Part shown: positions 14,876 to 24,317 of the stretch, piece by piece | Layout of the letters: every line of letters begins with the position of its first letter | How positions within the stretch are numbered: position 1 is the first letter of the stretch | From: Streptomyces sp. GS7 | GTDB lineage: Bacteria; Actinomycetota; Actinomycetes; Streptomycetales; Streptomycetaceae | NCBI RefSeq assembly: GCF_009834125.1 | Contig: NZ_CP047146.1 | Location: 8,896,501 to 8,960,500 of the forward strand | Direction of reading: 5' to 3' | Length of the DNA: 64,000 nucleotides | Program-made: the position numbers and the translations under genes | The notes under the pieces: generated by a model | What the model saw: the letters and a program-made list of their open reading frames with translations, nothing else | The model's database searches: none | Told to the model about the DNA's origin: nothing

Positions 14876-17800
14876 ATGGCACCCGACCCGACCCGCCCCG
14901 GGTCCACTGCTCCCCCGACTCCCCGCCCTGACGGAGAGTGGGTGCGGACGAGCGAGCTGCGCCCCCTGCTCGCGGCCATGCACGCCCTGCGGGACGGCGA
15001 TTTCACCGCCCAGGTGGAGCGCCCCCAGGACGGCACCCCGACCGACGGCGTGCTCGCCGACATGACCGGCGTCTTCTCCCAGATCGTCGCGCGCAACGCG
15101 CATCTGGCCGCCGAGCTCCAGCGCGTACGCCATGAGGTCATCCGGCAGGGCAGGCTGGACGAACGGATCAGCGCGAGCCCCGGCCAGGGCGGCTGGACGA
15201 CCAATGTCGAGGCGGCCAACACCGTGCTGGAAGCACTGGTGGTCCCGGTCGCCAAGGCCACCCGGGTGCTGGACGCGGTCGCGGACGGCGATCTGACCCG
15301 GCATGTCGACCTGCACGACGGCAACCGCCAGCTCCGCGGCGATCTGCGCCGCCTGGGCAGCGGGGTGAACCGCATGGTCGACCAGCTCTCGCTGTTCACC
15401 GGCGAGGTCACCCGGGTCGCCCGCGAGGTCGGCACCGAGGGCCGCCTGGGCGGCCGGGCGAAGGTCCAGGGGCTGTCCGGCGACTGGCTGCACGTGACCG
15501 AGGCGGTCAACGCCATGGCGTCGCGGCTGACGGCGCAGGTGCGGGACATCGCGGTGGTGACGACGGCGGTGGCCCGCGGCGATCTGACCCAGCAGGTGAC
15601 GGTCGAGGCCACCGGTGAGCTGCTGGAGCTGAAGCTCACCGTGAACACCATGGTCGACCAGCTGCGGGCGTTCGCCGACGAGGTGACCAGGGTGGCCCGC
15701 GAGGTCGGCACCGAGGGGCAGCTCGGCGGTCGGGCGCAGGTCCGGGGCGTGTCCGGGGTCTGGAAGGACCTCACCGACAACGTCAACCTCATGGCGTCCA
15801 ACCTGACCTGGCAGGTCCGCAACATCGCCCAGGTGACCACCGCGGTGGCCAACGGCGACCTCAGCCAGAAGATCACCGTCGACGCGCAGGGCGAGATCCT
15901 GGAGCTGAAGTCGACGATCAACACCATGGTCGACCAGCTCTCCGCCTTCGCCGACGAGGTCACCCGGGTCGCCCGCGAGGTCGGCACGGAAGGCCGGCTG
16001 GGCGGCCGGGCGCAGGTCCGGGGCGTGTCCGGGGTCTGGAAGGACCTCACCGAGAGCGTCAACTTCATGGCGGACAACCTGACCTCCCAGGTCCGCAACA
16101 TCGCCCAGGTCGCCACCGCCGTCGCGGAGGGCGACCTCGGCAAGACGATCACCGTCGAGGCCAAGGGCGAGATCCTGGAGCTGAAGTCGACGATCAACAC
16201 CATGGTCGACCAGCTCTCCGCCTTCGCCGACGAGGTCACCCGGGTCGCCCGCGAGGTCGGCACCGAGGGCAACCTGGGCGGCCAGGCTCAGGTCCGAGGC
16301 GTGTCCGGGGTCTGGAAGGAACTCACCGACAACGTCAACTCCATGGCGCTGAACCTGACCTCCCAGGTCCGCAACATCGCCCAGGTGACCACCGCGGTCG
16401 CCAACGGCGACCTGTCCAAGAAGATCGACGTCGACGCCCGCGGCGAGATCCTGGAGCTGAAGGACACCGTGAACACCATGGTCAAGCAGCTGCGGGCGTT
16501 CGCGGACGAGGTCACCAGGGTGGCCCGCGAGGTCGGCACCGAGGGCCGGCTGGGCGGGCGCGCCCAGGTCCACGGGGTGTCCGGGGTCTGGAAGAACCTC
16601 ACCGACAACGTCAACTCCATGGCGGACAACCTGACGTCGCAGGTCCGCAACATCGCCCAGGTGGCCACCGCCGTCGCCCGCGGCGACCTGTCCAAGAAGA
16701 TCGACGTCGACGCCCGCGGCGAGATCCTGGAGCTGAAGACCACCATCAACACGATGGTCGACACCCTCTCCTCGTTCGCCTCCGAGGTGACCCGGGTGGC
16801 GCGCGAGGTGGGCAGCGAGGGCCAGCTGGGCGGCCAGGCCCGGGTCGAGGGCGTCTACGGGACCTGGAAGCAGCTGACCACCAGCGTCAACGAGCTGGCG
16901 CTGAACCTGACGACGCAGGTGCGGGCGATCGCCGAGGTCGCCAGCGCGGTCACCCAGGGCGACATGTCCGGGTCGATCACCGTGGACGCCCAGGGCGAGG
17001 TCGCCGCCCTGAAGAACAACGTCAACCTGATGGTCGCCAACCTGCGCGAGACCACCCGCGCCAAGGACTGGCTGGAGTCCAACCTGACCCGTATCGCGGG
17101 TCTGATGCAGGGCCACCGCGATCTGGTCGAGGTCGCGGACCTGATCCTGCGCGAGCTGACACCGCTGGTGAACGCCCAGTTCGGCGCGTTCTTCCTGGCC
17201 GAGGCGGGGGCCGAGCCGGGCGAGGGGCTGGAGCTGATCGCCGGGTACGGGACCGGCCGTCCCGAGGGCCGGCGCGCGCTGCCGCGGCTGCGGATGGGCA
17301 CCCCCGGCTGGGGCCTGATCACCCAGGCGGCGATGGAGAAGAAGCGCATCCTCGTGGAGGCCGTGCCCTCGGACTACATCACCATCAGCTCCGGGCTCGG
17401 CGCGTCGGCCCCGGCCAGCGTCGTCATCCTGCCGGTCCTCTTCGAGGACCAGGTGCTCGGCGTGATCGAGCTGGCCTCCTTCAGCCGCTTCAGCGAGGTG
17501 CACCTCGCCTTCATCGACCAGTTCGTGAACACCATCGGCGTCTCCATCAACACCATCATCGCCAACTCCCGTACCGAGTCCCTGCTGTCGGAGTCCCAGC
17601 GGCTGACCGCCGAGCTGCGCCAGCGCTCCGACGAACTCCAGCTCACCAACGCCGAGTTGGAGGAGAAGGCCGCACTGCTGGCGACCTCCTCCCAGTACAA
17701 GTCCGAGTTCCTGGCGAACATGTCGCACGAGCTGCGCACCCCGCTCAACTCCCTGCTGGTCCTCTCCCGCCTCCTCGCCGACAACCCGGAGGGCCATCTC

Positions 17801-19414
17801 ACCCCGCAGGAGGTGGAGTTCGCCGTCACCATCCACCGCGCCGGCTCCGACCTCCTCCAGCTCATCAACGACATCCTCGACCTGTCCAAGATCGAGGCGG
17901 GGCGGATGGACGTCCACCCCAAGGCCCTGCCGCTGAAGAAGCTGCTCGACTACGTCCGCGCGACCTTCCGCCCGCTCACCGTCGACCGCGGCCTCAGCTT
18001 CGACGTCAGGGTCGGCGACGACGTCCCCGAAGAACTCTTCTCCGACGAGCAGCGCCTCCAGCAGATTCTGCGCAACCTCCTCTCCAACGCGGTGAAGTTC
18101 ACCTCCACCGGCGGCGTCGAACTGATCGTGGAACGGGTACCGGGCACCGACTTCGAGGAGGAGTCGCTGCGCACCGCCGACGCCGTGATCGCCATGTCCG
18201 TCAAGGACACCGGAATCGGTATCCCCCCGGAGAAACTCGACGGGATCTTCGAGGCGTTCCAGCAGTCCGACGGCACCACCAACCGCAAATACGGCGGCAC
18301 CGGCCTCGGCCTCTCCATCAGCCGGGACATGGCCGCGCTGCTGGGCGGCCGGATCAAGGCCGAGAGCGAGGTGGACGTCGGATCGACCTTCACGCTCTAC
18401 GTGCCCGCGCGCTACACCGGGCCGTTCCCGGCGCCCGGCCCGGCGTCCGCGCCCCGCCCGGCGGAGAGCGGCGCACAGCCGGGCGCGGGTGCCGTGGCGG
18501 CCGGCGGGGCCGGCGCGGCGGGCGTGACCGGCGGGACGGCCGGGCCGGGCAACGGAACCCTGGGCCGCCCGGTGCTGGCCGAGCAGCTCACCGGCCCGCC
18601 ACCCGCCCTCACCCCGCGGCGCGGCGACGTCTTCCCCACCCAGGAGAGCCTCGCCCCCCGCACGACCGTCCGGCCCGCCGAGGGCGGCGACGTCACCTGG
18701 CCCGAGACCACCCGGCTCAAGGATTGGCTGAGCGGACGCGCCGGGCGCGTCCTGGCCGATCGCCGCATCCTCATCGTCGACGACGACATCCGTAACGTCT
18801 TCGCGCTGACGCACGTGCTCGGCCGGGTCGGCATCAGCGTCAAATACGCGGAGAACGGCCGCGAGGGCCTGGAGGTCCTCGACCGGGCACCGGATGTGTC
18901 GCTGGTCCTGATGGACATCATGATGCCGGAAATGGACGGCTACGAAATGATCCGGGCCATTCGCCGGACACCCCGGTTCGCCGCCCTCCCCATTGTCGCG
19001 CTCACCGCCAAGGCCATGCCGGGCGACCGCGAGAAGGCCATCGAGAGCGGGGCCAACGACTACATCCCGAAACCGGTGGACGTGGACCGGCTGCTGTCGG
19101 TGATCTGCGGGCTGCTGGACCCGGCGAACGGCCCGTTCGCGGCTCCCCGGCCGGATTCCGGCGTCTCCGGTACGCCAACGTCCGGGACGGCAAAGGCCGT
19201 TACGGCAACGTCCGGGACACCGGGGAACGGGACGACGGGGAACGACCCCGAGACCCCCGCGCCGGACGCCCCCGCGCCGGACGCCCCCGAGGCCGGCTCC
19301 GCCGCGCACCCGCCGGAGACCGGCGAGCACCACCCCGAACCGGAATCCCCCTCCCCCTCCCCCTCCTCTGACACCGCCGCCGCACCCGACGACGGGGGAA
19401 CGGCAGGGCAGTAG
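14876..19414 (+). CDS. osaA: OsaA-like hybrid histidine kinase with tandem HAMP array
   Basis: ATG 14876 is preceded by GGGGGA at 14860-14866; ATG 14858 is an in-frame alternative. The 1,512 residues contain no clear membrane helix. At least six HAMP units recur with a 92-residue period ([45 protein letters not shown]). A GAF domain follows ([19 protein letters not shown]). The kinase core has H-box [15 protein letters not shown]-box [27 protein letters not shown] and [10 protein letters not shown] receiver follows ([34 protein letters not shown]). This matches OsaA, needed for osmoadaptation in S. coelicolor, and the receiver gene osaB follows directly. A paralogous locus is possible. Confidence 0.8.
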   Translation: MAPDPTRPGSTAPPTPRPDGEWVRTSELRPLLAAMHALRDGDFTAQVERPQDGTPTDGVLADMTGVFSQIVARNAHLAAELQRVRHEVIRQGRLDERISASPGQGGWTTNVEAANTVLEALVVPVAKATRVLDAVADGDLTRHVDLHDGNRQLRGDLRRLGSGVNRMVDQLSLFTGEVTRVAREVGTEGRLGGRAKVQGLSGDWLHVTEAVNAMASRLTAQVRDIAVVTTAVARGDLTQQVTVEATGELLELKLTVNTMVDQLRAFADEVTRVAREVGTEGQLGGRAQVRGVSGVWKDLTDNVNLMASNLTWQVRNIAQVTTAVANGDLSQKITVDAQGEILELKSTINTMVDQLSAFADEVTRVAREVGTEGRLGGRAQVRGVSGVWKDLTESVNFMADNLTSQVRNIAQVATAVAEGDLGKTITVEAKGEILELKSTINTMVDQLSAFADEVTRVAREVGTEGNLGGQAQVRGVSGVWKELTDNVNSMALNLTSQVRNIAQVTTAVANGDLSKKIDVDARGEILELKDTVNTMVKQLRAFADEVTRVAREVGTEGRLGGRAQVHGVSGVWKNLTDNVNSMADNLTSQVRNIAQVATAVARGDLSKKIDVDARGEILELKTTINTMVDTLSSFASEVTRVAREVGSEGQLGGQARVEGVYGTWKQLTTSVNELALNLTTQVRAIAEVASAVTQGDMSGSITVDAQGEVAALKNNVNLMVANLRETTRAKDWLESNLTRIAGLMQGHRDLVEVADLILRELTPLVNAQFGAFFLAEAGAEPGEGLELIAGYGTGRPEGRRALPRLRMGTPGWGLITQAAMEKKRILVEAVPSDYITISSGLGASAPASVVILPVLFEDQVLGVIELASFSRFSEVHLAFIDQFVNTIGVSINTIIANSRTESLLSESQRLTAELRQRSDELQLTNAELEEKAALLATSSQYKSEFLANMSHELRTPLNSLLVLSRLLADNPEGHLTPQEVEFAVTIHRAGSDLLQLINDILDLSKIEAGRMDVHPKALPLKKLLDYVRATFRPLTVDRGLSFDVRVGDDVPEELFSDEQRLQQILRNLLSNAVKFTSTGGVELIVERVPGTDFEEESLRTADAVIAMSVKDTGIGIPPEKLDGIFEAFQQSDGTTNRKYGGTGLGLSISRDMAALLGGRIKAESEVDVGSTFTLYVPARYTGPFPAPGPASAPRPAESGAQPGAGAVAAGGAGAAGVTGGTAGPGNGTLGRPVLAEQLTGPPPALTPRRGDVFPTQESLAPRTTVRPAEGGDVTWPETTRLKDWLSGRAGRVLADRRILIVDDDIRNVFALTHVLGRVGISVKYAENGREGLEVLDRAPDVSLVLMDIMMPEMDGYEMIRAIRRTPRFAALPIVALTAKAMPGDREKAIESGANDYIPKPVDVDRLLSVICGLLDPANGPFAAPRPDSGVSGTPTSGTAKAVTATSGTPGNGTTGNDPETPAPDAPAPDAPEAGSAAHPPETGEHHPEPESPSPSPSSDTAAAPDDGGTAGQ
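15640..16900 (+). repeat. 276-bp tandem repeats encoding HAMP units
   Basis: The coding sequence repeats with an exact 276-bp step: the CATGGTCGACCAGCTCTCCG block starts at 15925 and again at 16201. Some copies are nearly identical at DNA level, including silent positions, which points to recent duplication or gene conversion. Confidence 0.85.
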
Positions 19415-19416
19415 CA

Positions 19417-20136
19417 ATGACACCACCGCAGGAGACAGCCAGCATTCTCATCGTCGACGACATGGAGGAAAACCTGGTCGCCCTCGAAGCCGTACTGGGC
19501 TCCCTCGCCCAGAAAGTCGTCCGCGCCCGCTCCGGCGAGGAAGCGCTCAAGGCCATGCTCCGCGAGGAGTTCGCGGTCGTGCTCATCGACGTGCTGATGC
19601 CGGGCATGAACGGATTCGAGACGGCGGCCAACATCAAGGGCCTGGATCAGACGAAGGACGTCCCCATCATCCTGCTCACCGGCGCCTCCGTGGACCCCAA
19701 CTACGCCTACCGCGGCTATACGGTCGGCGCCGCCGATTTCCTCATCAAACCCTTCGACCCCTGGCTGCTGCGCACCAAGGTCAACGTCTTCCTCGAACTG
19801 CACCGCAAGAACCGCCAACTCGCCGCCCAGGCCGATCAGTTGAAGCGCCTGCTGACGGCGTCCGGGGCACGCGCCGCAGAGCCGGCCGAGTCCGGGCTGC
19901 CACCCACGGCGTCCCCCGCACCACCGCAGGAGCCCGCCCCGCCGGACGCCGCCCCGCTGCCGTCCCCTCCCGCCGACCAGGACGAATCCGCCCGCCTCGC
20001 CGAGATCGCCAGCCAGCTCGCCCAGATCGAACTCCTGCTGCGCGACGCGAAGGACGCCGAGCAGGCCGGCCTGGCCGACCGCATCACGGCCCTGGAGCAG
20101 GGGGTGAGCCGGCTGCTGGTGGGCCGCGGCCCGTAA
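19417..20136 (+). CDS. osaB: OsaB-like response regulator with C-terminal coiled coil
   Basis: The ATG at 19417 comes two bases after the stop of the hybrid kinase, so the two are co-transcribed. The 239 residues begin with a receiver domain: acidic pair LIVDDMEEN, phospho-acceptor Asp in VVLIDVLMPGMNGFE, LLTGA and the Lys of FLIKPFDPW. A Pro/Ala linker follows (about residues 150-185), then a heptad-like helix (ARLAEIASQLAQIELLLRDA and on). There is no DNA-binding domain. This receiver plus coiled-coil layout is that of OsaB, the orphan-type regulator required for growth at high osmolarity in S. coelicolor. The output is presumably protein contact through the coiled coil. Confidence 0.8.
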   Translation: MTPPQETASILIVDDMEENLVALEAVLGSLAQKVVRARSGEEALKAMLREEFAVVLIDVLMPGMNGFETAANIKGLDQTKDVPIILLTGASVDPNYAYRGYTVGAADFLIKPFDPWLLRTKVNVFLELHRKNRQLAAQADQLKRLLTASGARAAEPAESGLPPTASPAPPQEPAPPDAAPLPSPPADQDESARLAEIASQLAQIELLLRDAKDAEQAGLADRITALEQGVSRLLVGRGP

Positions 20137-20220
20137 CGGCGGCGCCACGGCCGCCGGACCGGGCCGGTACCGCGGCGGTACCGCGGCGGAGGAACAGTTC
20201 GGCGAAACGGTTCGGCGGGG

Positions 20221-20757
20221 TCAGGACCCGATGAGGGCCAGCTCCGGGTCCTCCCGGAGCTTGGCCAGCGCGCGGGAGACGGCGCTCTTGACCGTGCCGA
20301 CCGAGACCTCCATGACCTCGGCGGTCTGGGCCTCGCTGAGGTCCTCGTAATACCTCAGGACGACCATCGCCCGCTGCCGGGCGGGCAGCCGCATCACCGC
20401 ACGCCACATCGCGTCCCGCAGCCCCTGGAGCTCGGCCGGATCGGGCGCCGGCGTCGGGTCCGGCTCCGGCAGCTCGTCGCAGGCGAACTCCTCCACCTTG
20501 CGCTTGCGCCACTGGGAGGTGCGGGTGTTGATCAGCGCACGGCGGACATAGCCGTCCAGCGCGCGGTGGTCCTCGATGCGCTCCCAGGCCACGAAGGTCT
20601 TGGTGAGCGCGGTCTGGAGCAGGTCCTCCGCATCGTTCGGGTTCGAGGACAGGGACCGCGCGGCGCGCAGCAGAACCGGTCCCCGGGCCCGTACGTAGGA
20701 GGCGAACGACGGGAACACAGCGGGGGTCGAGGCGCTGGTGCACACAGACGTGGTCAT
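20221..20757 (-). CDS. SigE-family ECF RNA polymerase sigma factor
   Basis: The 178-residue protein has sigma region 2 (AEDLLQTALTKTFVAWERI, DGYVRRALINTRTSQWRKRK) and region 4 (LPARQRAMVVLRYYEDLSE, EVMEVSVGTVKSAVSRALAKL). It belongs to the SigE-70 family of small actinobacterial ECF factors that typically lack an adjacent anti-sigma factor. None is seen here. The start at 20757 is the first codon of MTTSVCTSAS. The gene is convergent with the osaB-like gene, with about 80 bp between stops. The regulon is unknown. A second start inside, before FPSFASYVRARG, is possible. Confidence 0.85.
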   Translation of the reverse strand: MTTSVCTSASTPAVFPSFASYVRARGPVLLRAARSLSSNPNDAEDLLQTALTKTFVAWERIEDHRALDGYVRRALINTRTSQWRKRKVEEFACDELPEPDPTPAPDPAELQGLRDAMWRAVMRLPARQRAMVVLRYYEDLSEAQTAEVMEVSVGTVKSAVSRALAKLREDPELALIGS

Positions 20758-21010
20758 GGGCTCAACGCTAGAAGCGAAGGCGGTCCGGATGGATCGGCCC
20801 AGGGTGCCGAAGCGGCGTCCCTCTCAAGTCGTACGCGCGGGGCCCGCCTCACCTCCTCAGGGGGGAGCGGAGGCGTCGTCCCCCTAGGGCCTGTCCGCCC
20901 CTGACCCGTCGGAAAGGCCCCGGGGAGCGCCGAGGGTACGGACGGCCCGGCGGGGAGGCCGCGACCGGACCACCATGATCGTCCACGGCGGGGGACGGCG
21001 GCCGCCCGCA
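20758..21010. other. Spacer upstream of the sigma-factor gene
   Basis: No gene is supported. The region must hold the promoter of the minus-strand sigma gene, but no confident -35/-10 pair is visible. Confidence 0.5.
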
Positions 21011-22174
21011 CTACGCCCGGCCCAGGACCAGCCCCGAGGTGGGGACACCCGTACCGGCCGTGACCAGGGCGTGGGCGGGGGTCCCGGCCTGGTTCACGCT
21101 GGTGCCGCGGAGCTGGCGCACCGCCTCGGCGATGCCGTTCATCCCGTGCAGGTACGCCTCGCCGAGCTGGCCGCCGTGGGTGTTGAGGGGGAGGCTGTCG
21201 GCGGCCACGAAACCGGCCGCCTCCCCGGGGCCGCAGAAGCCGAACTCCTCCAGCTGCATCAGCACGAACGGGGTGAAGTGGTCGTAGAGGACGGCGACGT
21301 CGATGTCGGCGGGGGTGAGCCCGGACGTGCGCCAGAGCTGGCGGGCGACGACGTTCATCTCGGGCAGGCCGGTCAGGTCGTCGCGGTAGAAGCTGGTCAT
21401 CTGCTCCTGGGCGCGGCCGGCCCCCTGCGCCGCCGCCGTGATCAGCGCGGGCGGGTGCGGGAGGTCGCGGGCCCGCTCCACGGACGTCACCACGATCGCC
21501 TGCGCGCCGTCCGTCTCCTGGCAGCAGTCCAGCAGGCGCAGCGGCTCGACGATCCATCGGGAGGCGGCGTGGTCGGCGAGGGTGATGGGCTTCCCGTAGA
21601 AGTACGCGGCCGGGTTGCGGGCGGCGTGGCGGCGGTCGGTAACCGCGACATGGCCGAAGGCGTCCGGGGTCAGGCCGTAGGTGTGCAGATAGCGCCGGGC
21701 GGCCATGGCCACCCAGGAGGCGGGGGTGAGCAGTCCGAAGGGGAGGTTCCAGCCGAGCGCGGTGCCCTCGGCGGACGGTTCGCGCTGCTGGACGCCGGAG
21801 CCGAAGCGGCGGCCGGAGCGCTCGTTGAAGGCGCGGTAGCAGACCACGACCTCGGCGAGCCCGGTGGCGACCGCCAGGGCCGCCTGGAGGACGGTGGCAC
21901 AGGCCGCACCGCCTCCGTAGTGGACGCGGGAGAAGAACGACAGCTCACCCATGCCGGCCGCCTGGGCGACCGTGATCTCCGGGTTGGTGTCCATGGTGAA
22001 GGTGACCAGGCCGTCGGCGTCGGCCGGGGTCAGCCCGGCGTCGTCGAGGGCGGCGTGCACGGCCTCGACGGCGAGCTTGAGCTCGCTGCGGCCGGAGTCC
22101 TTGGAGAACTCCGTCGCGCCGATGCCGGCGATGGCGGCCCGGCCGCCGAGCGCGTCGGGGCGGTGGAGGGTCAT
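21011..22174 (-). CDS. Thiolase-like lipid-transfer protein (Ltp2/SCP-x type)
   Basis: The 387-residue protein starts at ATG 22174, overlapping the MaoC gene by ATGA. It begins RAAIAGIGATEFSKDSGRSE and carries VHYGGGAACATVLQAALAVA, VCYRAFNERSGRRFG and, near the end, LPLNTHGGQLGEAYLHGMNG, typical of the thiolase-like lipid-transfer family. In mycobacteria the homologue Ltp2 is an aldolase that cleaves the last side-chain intermediate of cholesterol together with the DUF35 domain of ChsH2. The neighbours here are the matching MaoC and MaoC-DUF35 genes, so an aldol cleavage of a branched or steroid-like acyl-CoA is the likely role. The substrate is inferred. Confidence 0.85.
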   Translation of the reverse strand: MTLHRPDALGGRAAIAGIGATEFSKDSGRSELKLAVEAVHAALDDAGLTPADADGLVTFTMDTNPEITVAQAAGMGELSFFSRVHYGGGAACATVLQAALAVATGLAEVVVCYRAFNERSGRRFGSGVQQREPSAEGTALGWNLPFGLLTPASWVAMAARRYLHTYGLTPDAFGHVAVTDRRHAARNPAAYFYGKPITLADHAASRWIVEPLRLLDCCQETDGAQAIVVTSVERARDLPHPPALITAAAQGAGRAQEQMTSFYRDDLTGLPEMNVVARQLWRTSGLTPADIDVAVLYDHFTPFVLMQLEEFGFCGPGEAAGFVAADSLPLNTHGGQLGEAYLHGMNGIAEAVRQLRGTSVNQAGTPAHALVTAGTGVPTSGLVLGRA

Positions 22175-22617
22175 CGGGTGGCCGCCCGGCCCTCGGCGGC
22201 GGGGACGGTGACGACGACGGTGCCGGTGACGTGGTGGCCGAGGCCGTTGGCGCCGATGACCCGCACGTGGGCCGTGTCGCCGTCGACGGCGGTGACCGTA
22301 CCGCGCAACACCATGGTGTCTCCCGGGTAGTTGGGCGCGCCGAGCCGGATGGCGACCTTGCGCAGGACGGACCGGGGGCCGAAGTGGTCGGTGATGTAGC
22401 GGCCGACCAGCCCGTTGGTGGTGAGGATGTTCATGAAGATGTCCGGGGAGCCCTTCTCCCTGGCCGCCTCGGCGTCGTGGTGCACGTCCTGGTAGTCCCG
22501 TGAGGCGATGGCCCCGGAGACGATCAGGGTGCGGGTGATGGGGAGCGTCAGGGGCGGCAGCTCGTCGCCCGGGGCGGCGACGGGCACGGCCGGGTCATCG
22601 CTCGCAGGAAGGCTCAC
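22171..22617 (-). CDS. MaoC-like hydratase, small subunit type (ChsH1-like)
   Basis: GTG 22617 overlaps the stop of the tiny upstream ORF as GTGA. The 148 residues form a single hot-dog domain with SRDYQDVHHDAEAAREKGSP, the region that holds hydratase active-site residues, and MNILTTNGLVGRYITDHFGP. Enoyl-CoA hydratases of this short type usually pair with a MaoC-DUF35 partner to complete one active site. That partner is encoded two genes upstream, as chsH2-chsH1 in mycobacteria. All genes in this operon are translationally coupled. Confidence 0.85.
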   Translation of the reverse strand: MSLPASDDPAVPVAAPGDELPPLTLPITRTLIVSGAIASRDYQDVHHDAEAAREKGSPDIFMNILTTNGLVGRYITDHFGPRSVLRKVAIRLGAPNYPGDTMVLRGTVTAVDGDTAHVRVIGANGLGHHVTGTVVVTVPAAEGRAATR

Positions 22618-22718
22618 GCCCGTTCCTCCTTCGTCGGCAACTCGCCCAGATCTTCGAGGAGTTCGGCCCCCGGCCCGAGGTACGCGGTCAGCCGCTCCTC
22701 CGTGGGCGTGACGTCCAT
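22614..22718 (-). CDS. 34-residue ORF coupled between ChsH2-like and ChsH1-like genes
   Basis: ATG 22718 overlaps the upstream stop as TGATG, and its TGA overlaps the next GTG as GTGA, so the ORF is coupled on both sides. It encodes MDVTPTEERLTAYLGPGAEL followed by LEDLGELPTKEERA, acidic and helical. I do not recognise it. It may be a genuine micropeptide that keeps ribosomes moving through the operon, or the trimmed remnant of a longer gene. Codon-position GC bias is consistent with translation. The igr operon of mycobacteria has no counterpart that I know of. Confidence 0.5.
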   Translation of the reverse strand: MDVTPTEERLTAYLGPGAELLEDLGELPTKEERA

Positions 22719-23785
22719 CAGCCCTCGCCTCCCCCGGCGCTCCCCCCGGGCGGGTCCGCCCGGAACACCGGCAGCTCCCACTCCCCGTCCACCGTCAGGA
22801 ACGCGAGCCGCACGGGCATCCCGACGCGCACCTCGTCGCAGGGCACCCCGACGACGTTGCTGACCATCCGCACGCCCTCCGCCAGCTCGATCAGCCCCAC
22901 CGCGTACGGCCCCGCCGCGTCAGCGGCACCATCAGGTTCCGCGAAGGCGGGGAAGGGCGGATGGTGCATCACCACGTACGAGTAGACGGTGCCGGTGCCG
23001 CACGCCTCGACCGTGTCCCACTCCGCCGCGCCGCAGGCGTTGCACCCGGGCAGCCAGGGGAACCGCAGCACCCCGCAGCCGCCGCAGCGCTGGATCAGCA
23101 GCCTGCCGGCGGCGACCCCGTCCCAGAACCCGGCGTTGTCCCGGTTGACGACCGGCCGCGGACGCTTCCCCTTGGACGGCCCGCCCCGGCCGCCCCCGGG
23201 CGCCGCCCCGGACCCCTCGGCAGGCTGCGTACGCCGCGCCGCCGGGGCGTACTTGAGGATGCGGAAGCGGTGCGTCCCGGCCGGTTCGCCGTTCGCGAGC
23301 ACGTCCATCCGGGTCGTGACGAAGTAGCCGGTGCCCAGCTTCGTGGTCTTGCGCCCCGAGACCGACTCGATCACCGCGTCGAAGGTGATCGCGTCCCCGG
23401 GGCGCAGCGGACGGAGGTACTCCTGCTCGCAGTCGGTGGCGACGATCGAGGTGCAGCCGGCACCGTCGAGCAGCGCGAACAGCTCGTCGTGCGCCGTGTT
23501 GCGCCCCTGGTGCCCGGAGAGCCCGCCCATCGTCCACGCCTGGAGCATGGTCGGCGGGGCGACGGCGCCGGGCCCACGGTAGGCGGGGTGGGCGTCCCCC
23601 ATCGCCTCGCACCAGTGGCGGATCATCGGCTCGTTGACGGGGTCCCGGCCCGCTCCGGAGGCGGCGGCGCCCCGGCCCTCGTAGGACTTCAGCCGCTTCT
23701 CGAAGGCGGCCCGCTCCTGCGCGGCCACCCGGGCCGCCCCGTCCCCCGCACCCGCCTCGTCCACCGTACGCGTCTCCTCCGTCAC
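22718..23785 (-). CDS. MaoC-DUF35 (OB-fold) protein, ChsH2-like
   Basis: GTG 23785 overlaps the upstream pseudogene stop by GTGA. The 355 residues comprise an N-terminal MaoC-type hot-dog domain (NEPMIRHWCEAMGDAHPAYR, EQEYLRPLRPGDAITF) and a C-terminal DUF35 region. The latter has a rubredoxin-like zinc ribbon CGGCG...CNACG (about residues 236-251) and an OB-fold (YSYVVMHHPPFP, VRVGMPVRLAFL). A Lys/Arg/Gly-rich linker joins them. In mycobacteria ChsH2 pairs with ChsH1 for hydration and with Ltp2 through DUF35. The same partners are encoded downstream, so a multienzyme complex is likely. Confidence 0.87.
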   Translation of the reverse strand: MTEETRTVDEAGAGDGAARVAAQERAAFEKRLKSYEGRGAAASGAGRDPVNEPMIRHWCEAMGDAHPAYRGPGAVAPPTMLQAWTMGGLSGHQGRNTAHDELFALLDGAGCTSIVATDCEQEYLRPLRPGDAITFDAVIESVSGRKTTKLGTGYFVTTRMDVLANGEPAGTHRFRILKYAPAARRTQPAEGSGAAPGGGRGGPSKGKRPRPVVNRDNAGFWDGVAAGRLLIQRCGGCGVLRFPWLPGCNACGAAEWDTVEACGTGTVYSYVVMHHPPFPAFAEPDGAADAAGPYAVGLIELAEGVRMVSNVVGVPCDEVRVGMPVRLAFLTVDGEWELPVFRADPPGGSAGGGEG

Positions 23786-24062
23786 CGACGCCCCCTCCGC
23801 ATCCCCAGTCGCATCGTGGCCACGATCTCCCGCTGGACCTCGCTCACTCCGCCCCCCAAGGTGTCGATCTGCACCGCGCGGTTCATCCGCTCCGACTCGC
23901 CACCCTCATAGGCGCTTGGGGGAGCCGGTCGGCGCCGATCCGGCGCAGTACCGCACCCTGCGCCGCGGGGTCCTCTGCCGGCCCCTCCGGCATCAACCGC
24001 CGGAAGTGCGCACGGAGTTCGGCGCGCAACCGCTGCCGGCGCGGGGTGGGGACGAGGTGCAC
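23782..24062 (-). pseudogene. Acyl-CoA dehydrogenase, internally deleted and frameshifted
   Basis: GTG 24062, 9 bases after AAGGGGAGG, opens a typical dehydrogenase N-terminus (VHLVPTPRRQRLRAELRAHF, then RRLMPEGP). That frame ends near 23883. In another frame the typical C-terminus follows: YEGGESERMNRAVQIDTLGG, VSEVQREIVATMRLGM. Roughly 300 central residues, with the FAD and catalytic parts, are missing; the junction is near 23905-23920. The stop still overlaps the downstream GTG by GTGA, so the original operon architecture survives. In mycobacterial igr operons this place is taken by fadE28/fadE29. Confidence 0.8.
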
Positions 24063-24172
24063 GACGGCGGGCCTCCCCTTCTGGTGGCGGCCGTGCGCCA
24101 GAGGCGCTGACACACCCCTGCGGCCCTCGGGGCCTCCCGGTGGCCCATGGGGACCGTCCGGGCGCACGAACG

Positions 24173-24213
24173 AGCGAGCGGGTTTCTGACTGTCCGTCAG
24201 AAACCCGCTCGCT
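24173..24213. promoter_or_regulatory. Perfect 18-bp inverted repeat upstream of the dehydrogenase remnant
   Basis: Arms 24173-24190 and 24196-24213 are fully complementary around the loop TGTCC; the centre reads TTTCTGACTGTCCGTCAGAAA apart from flanks. It lies 110 bp upstream of the acyl-CoA dehydrogenase start. The CTGAC-GTCAG core looks like a TetR-type operator, but the long GC-rich stem could equally be a terminator. No T-run follows on either strand. Confidence 0.5.
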
Positions 24214-24317
24214 GTCAAGGTACGCGCGGCGAACCCCAGAGCAGCCCACCGTCCGCACACGCCGTACCCCGCATCACCCCCCGGTCAGCCGCCGCACCGC
24301 GGCGCGGCGGGCCGGGG

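Noticed and set aside
10729..14931. 1,400-codon plus-strand open frame
   Set aside because: Antisense shadow of the acyl-CoA ligase and OsaC-like genes; no recognisable domain, while both minus-strand genes have full motif sets.
14801..19426. 1,541-codon minus-strand open frame with repeats
   Set aside because: Shadow of the HAMP-repeat kinase; its repeats ([14 protein letters not shown]) are the reverse reading of HAMP units.
21011..23785. Polyketide or fatty-acid synthase fragment because of thiolase-like and MaoC domains
   Set aside because: Domain set and order match the ChsH2-ChsH1-Ltp2 type catabolic operon; no ketosynthase Cys motif, acyl carrier or acyltransferase is present.
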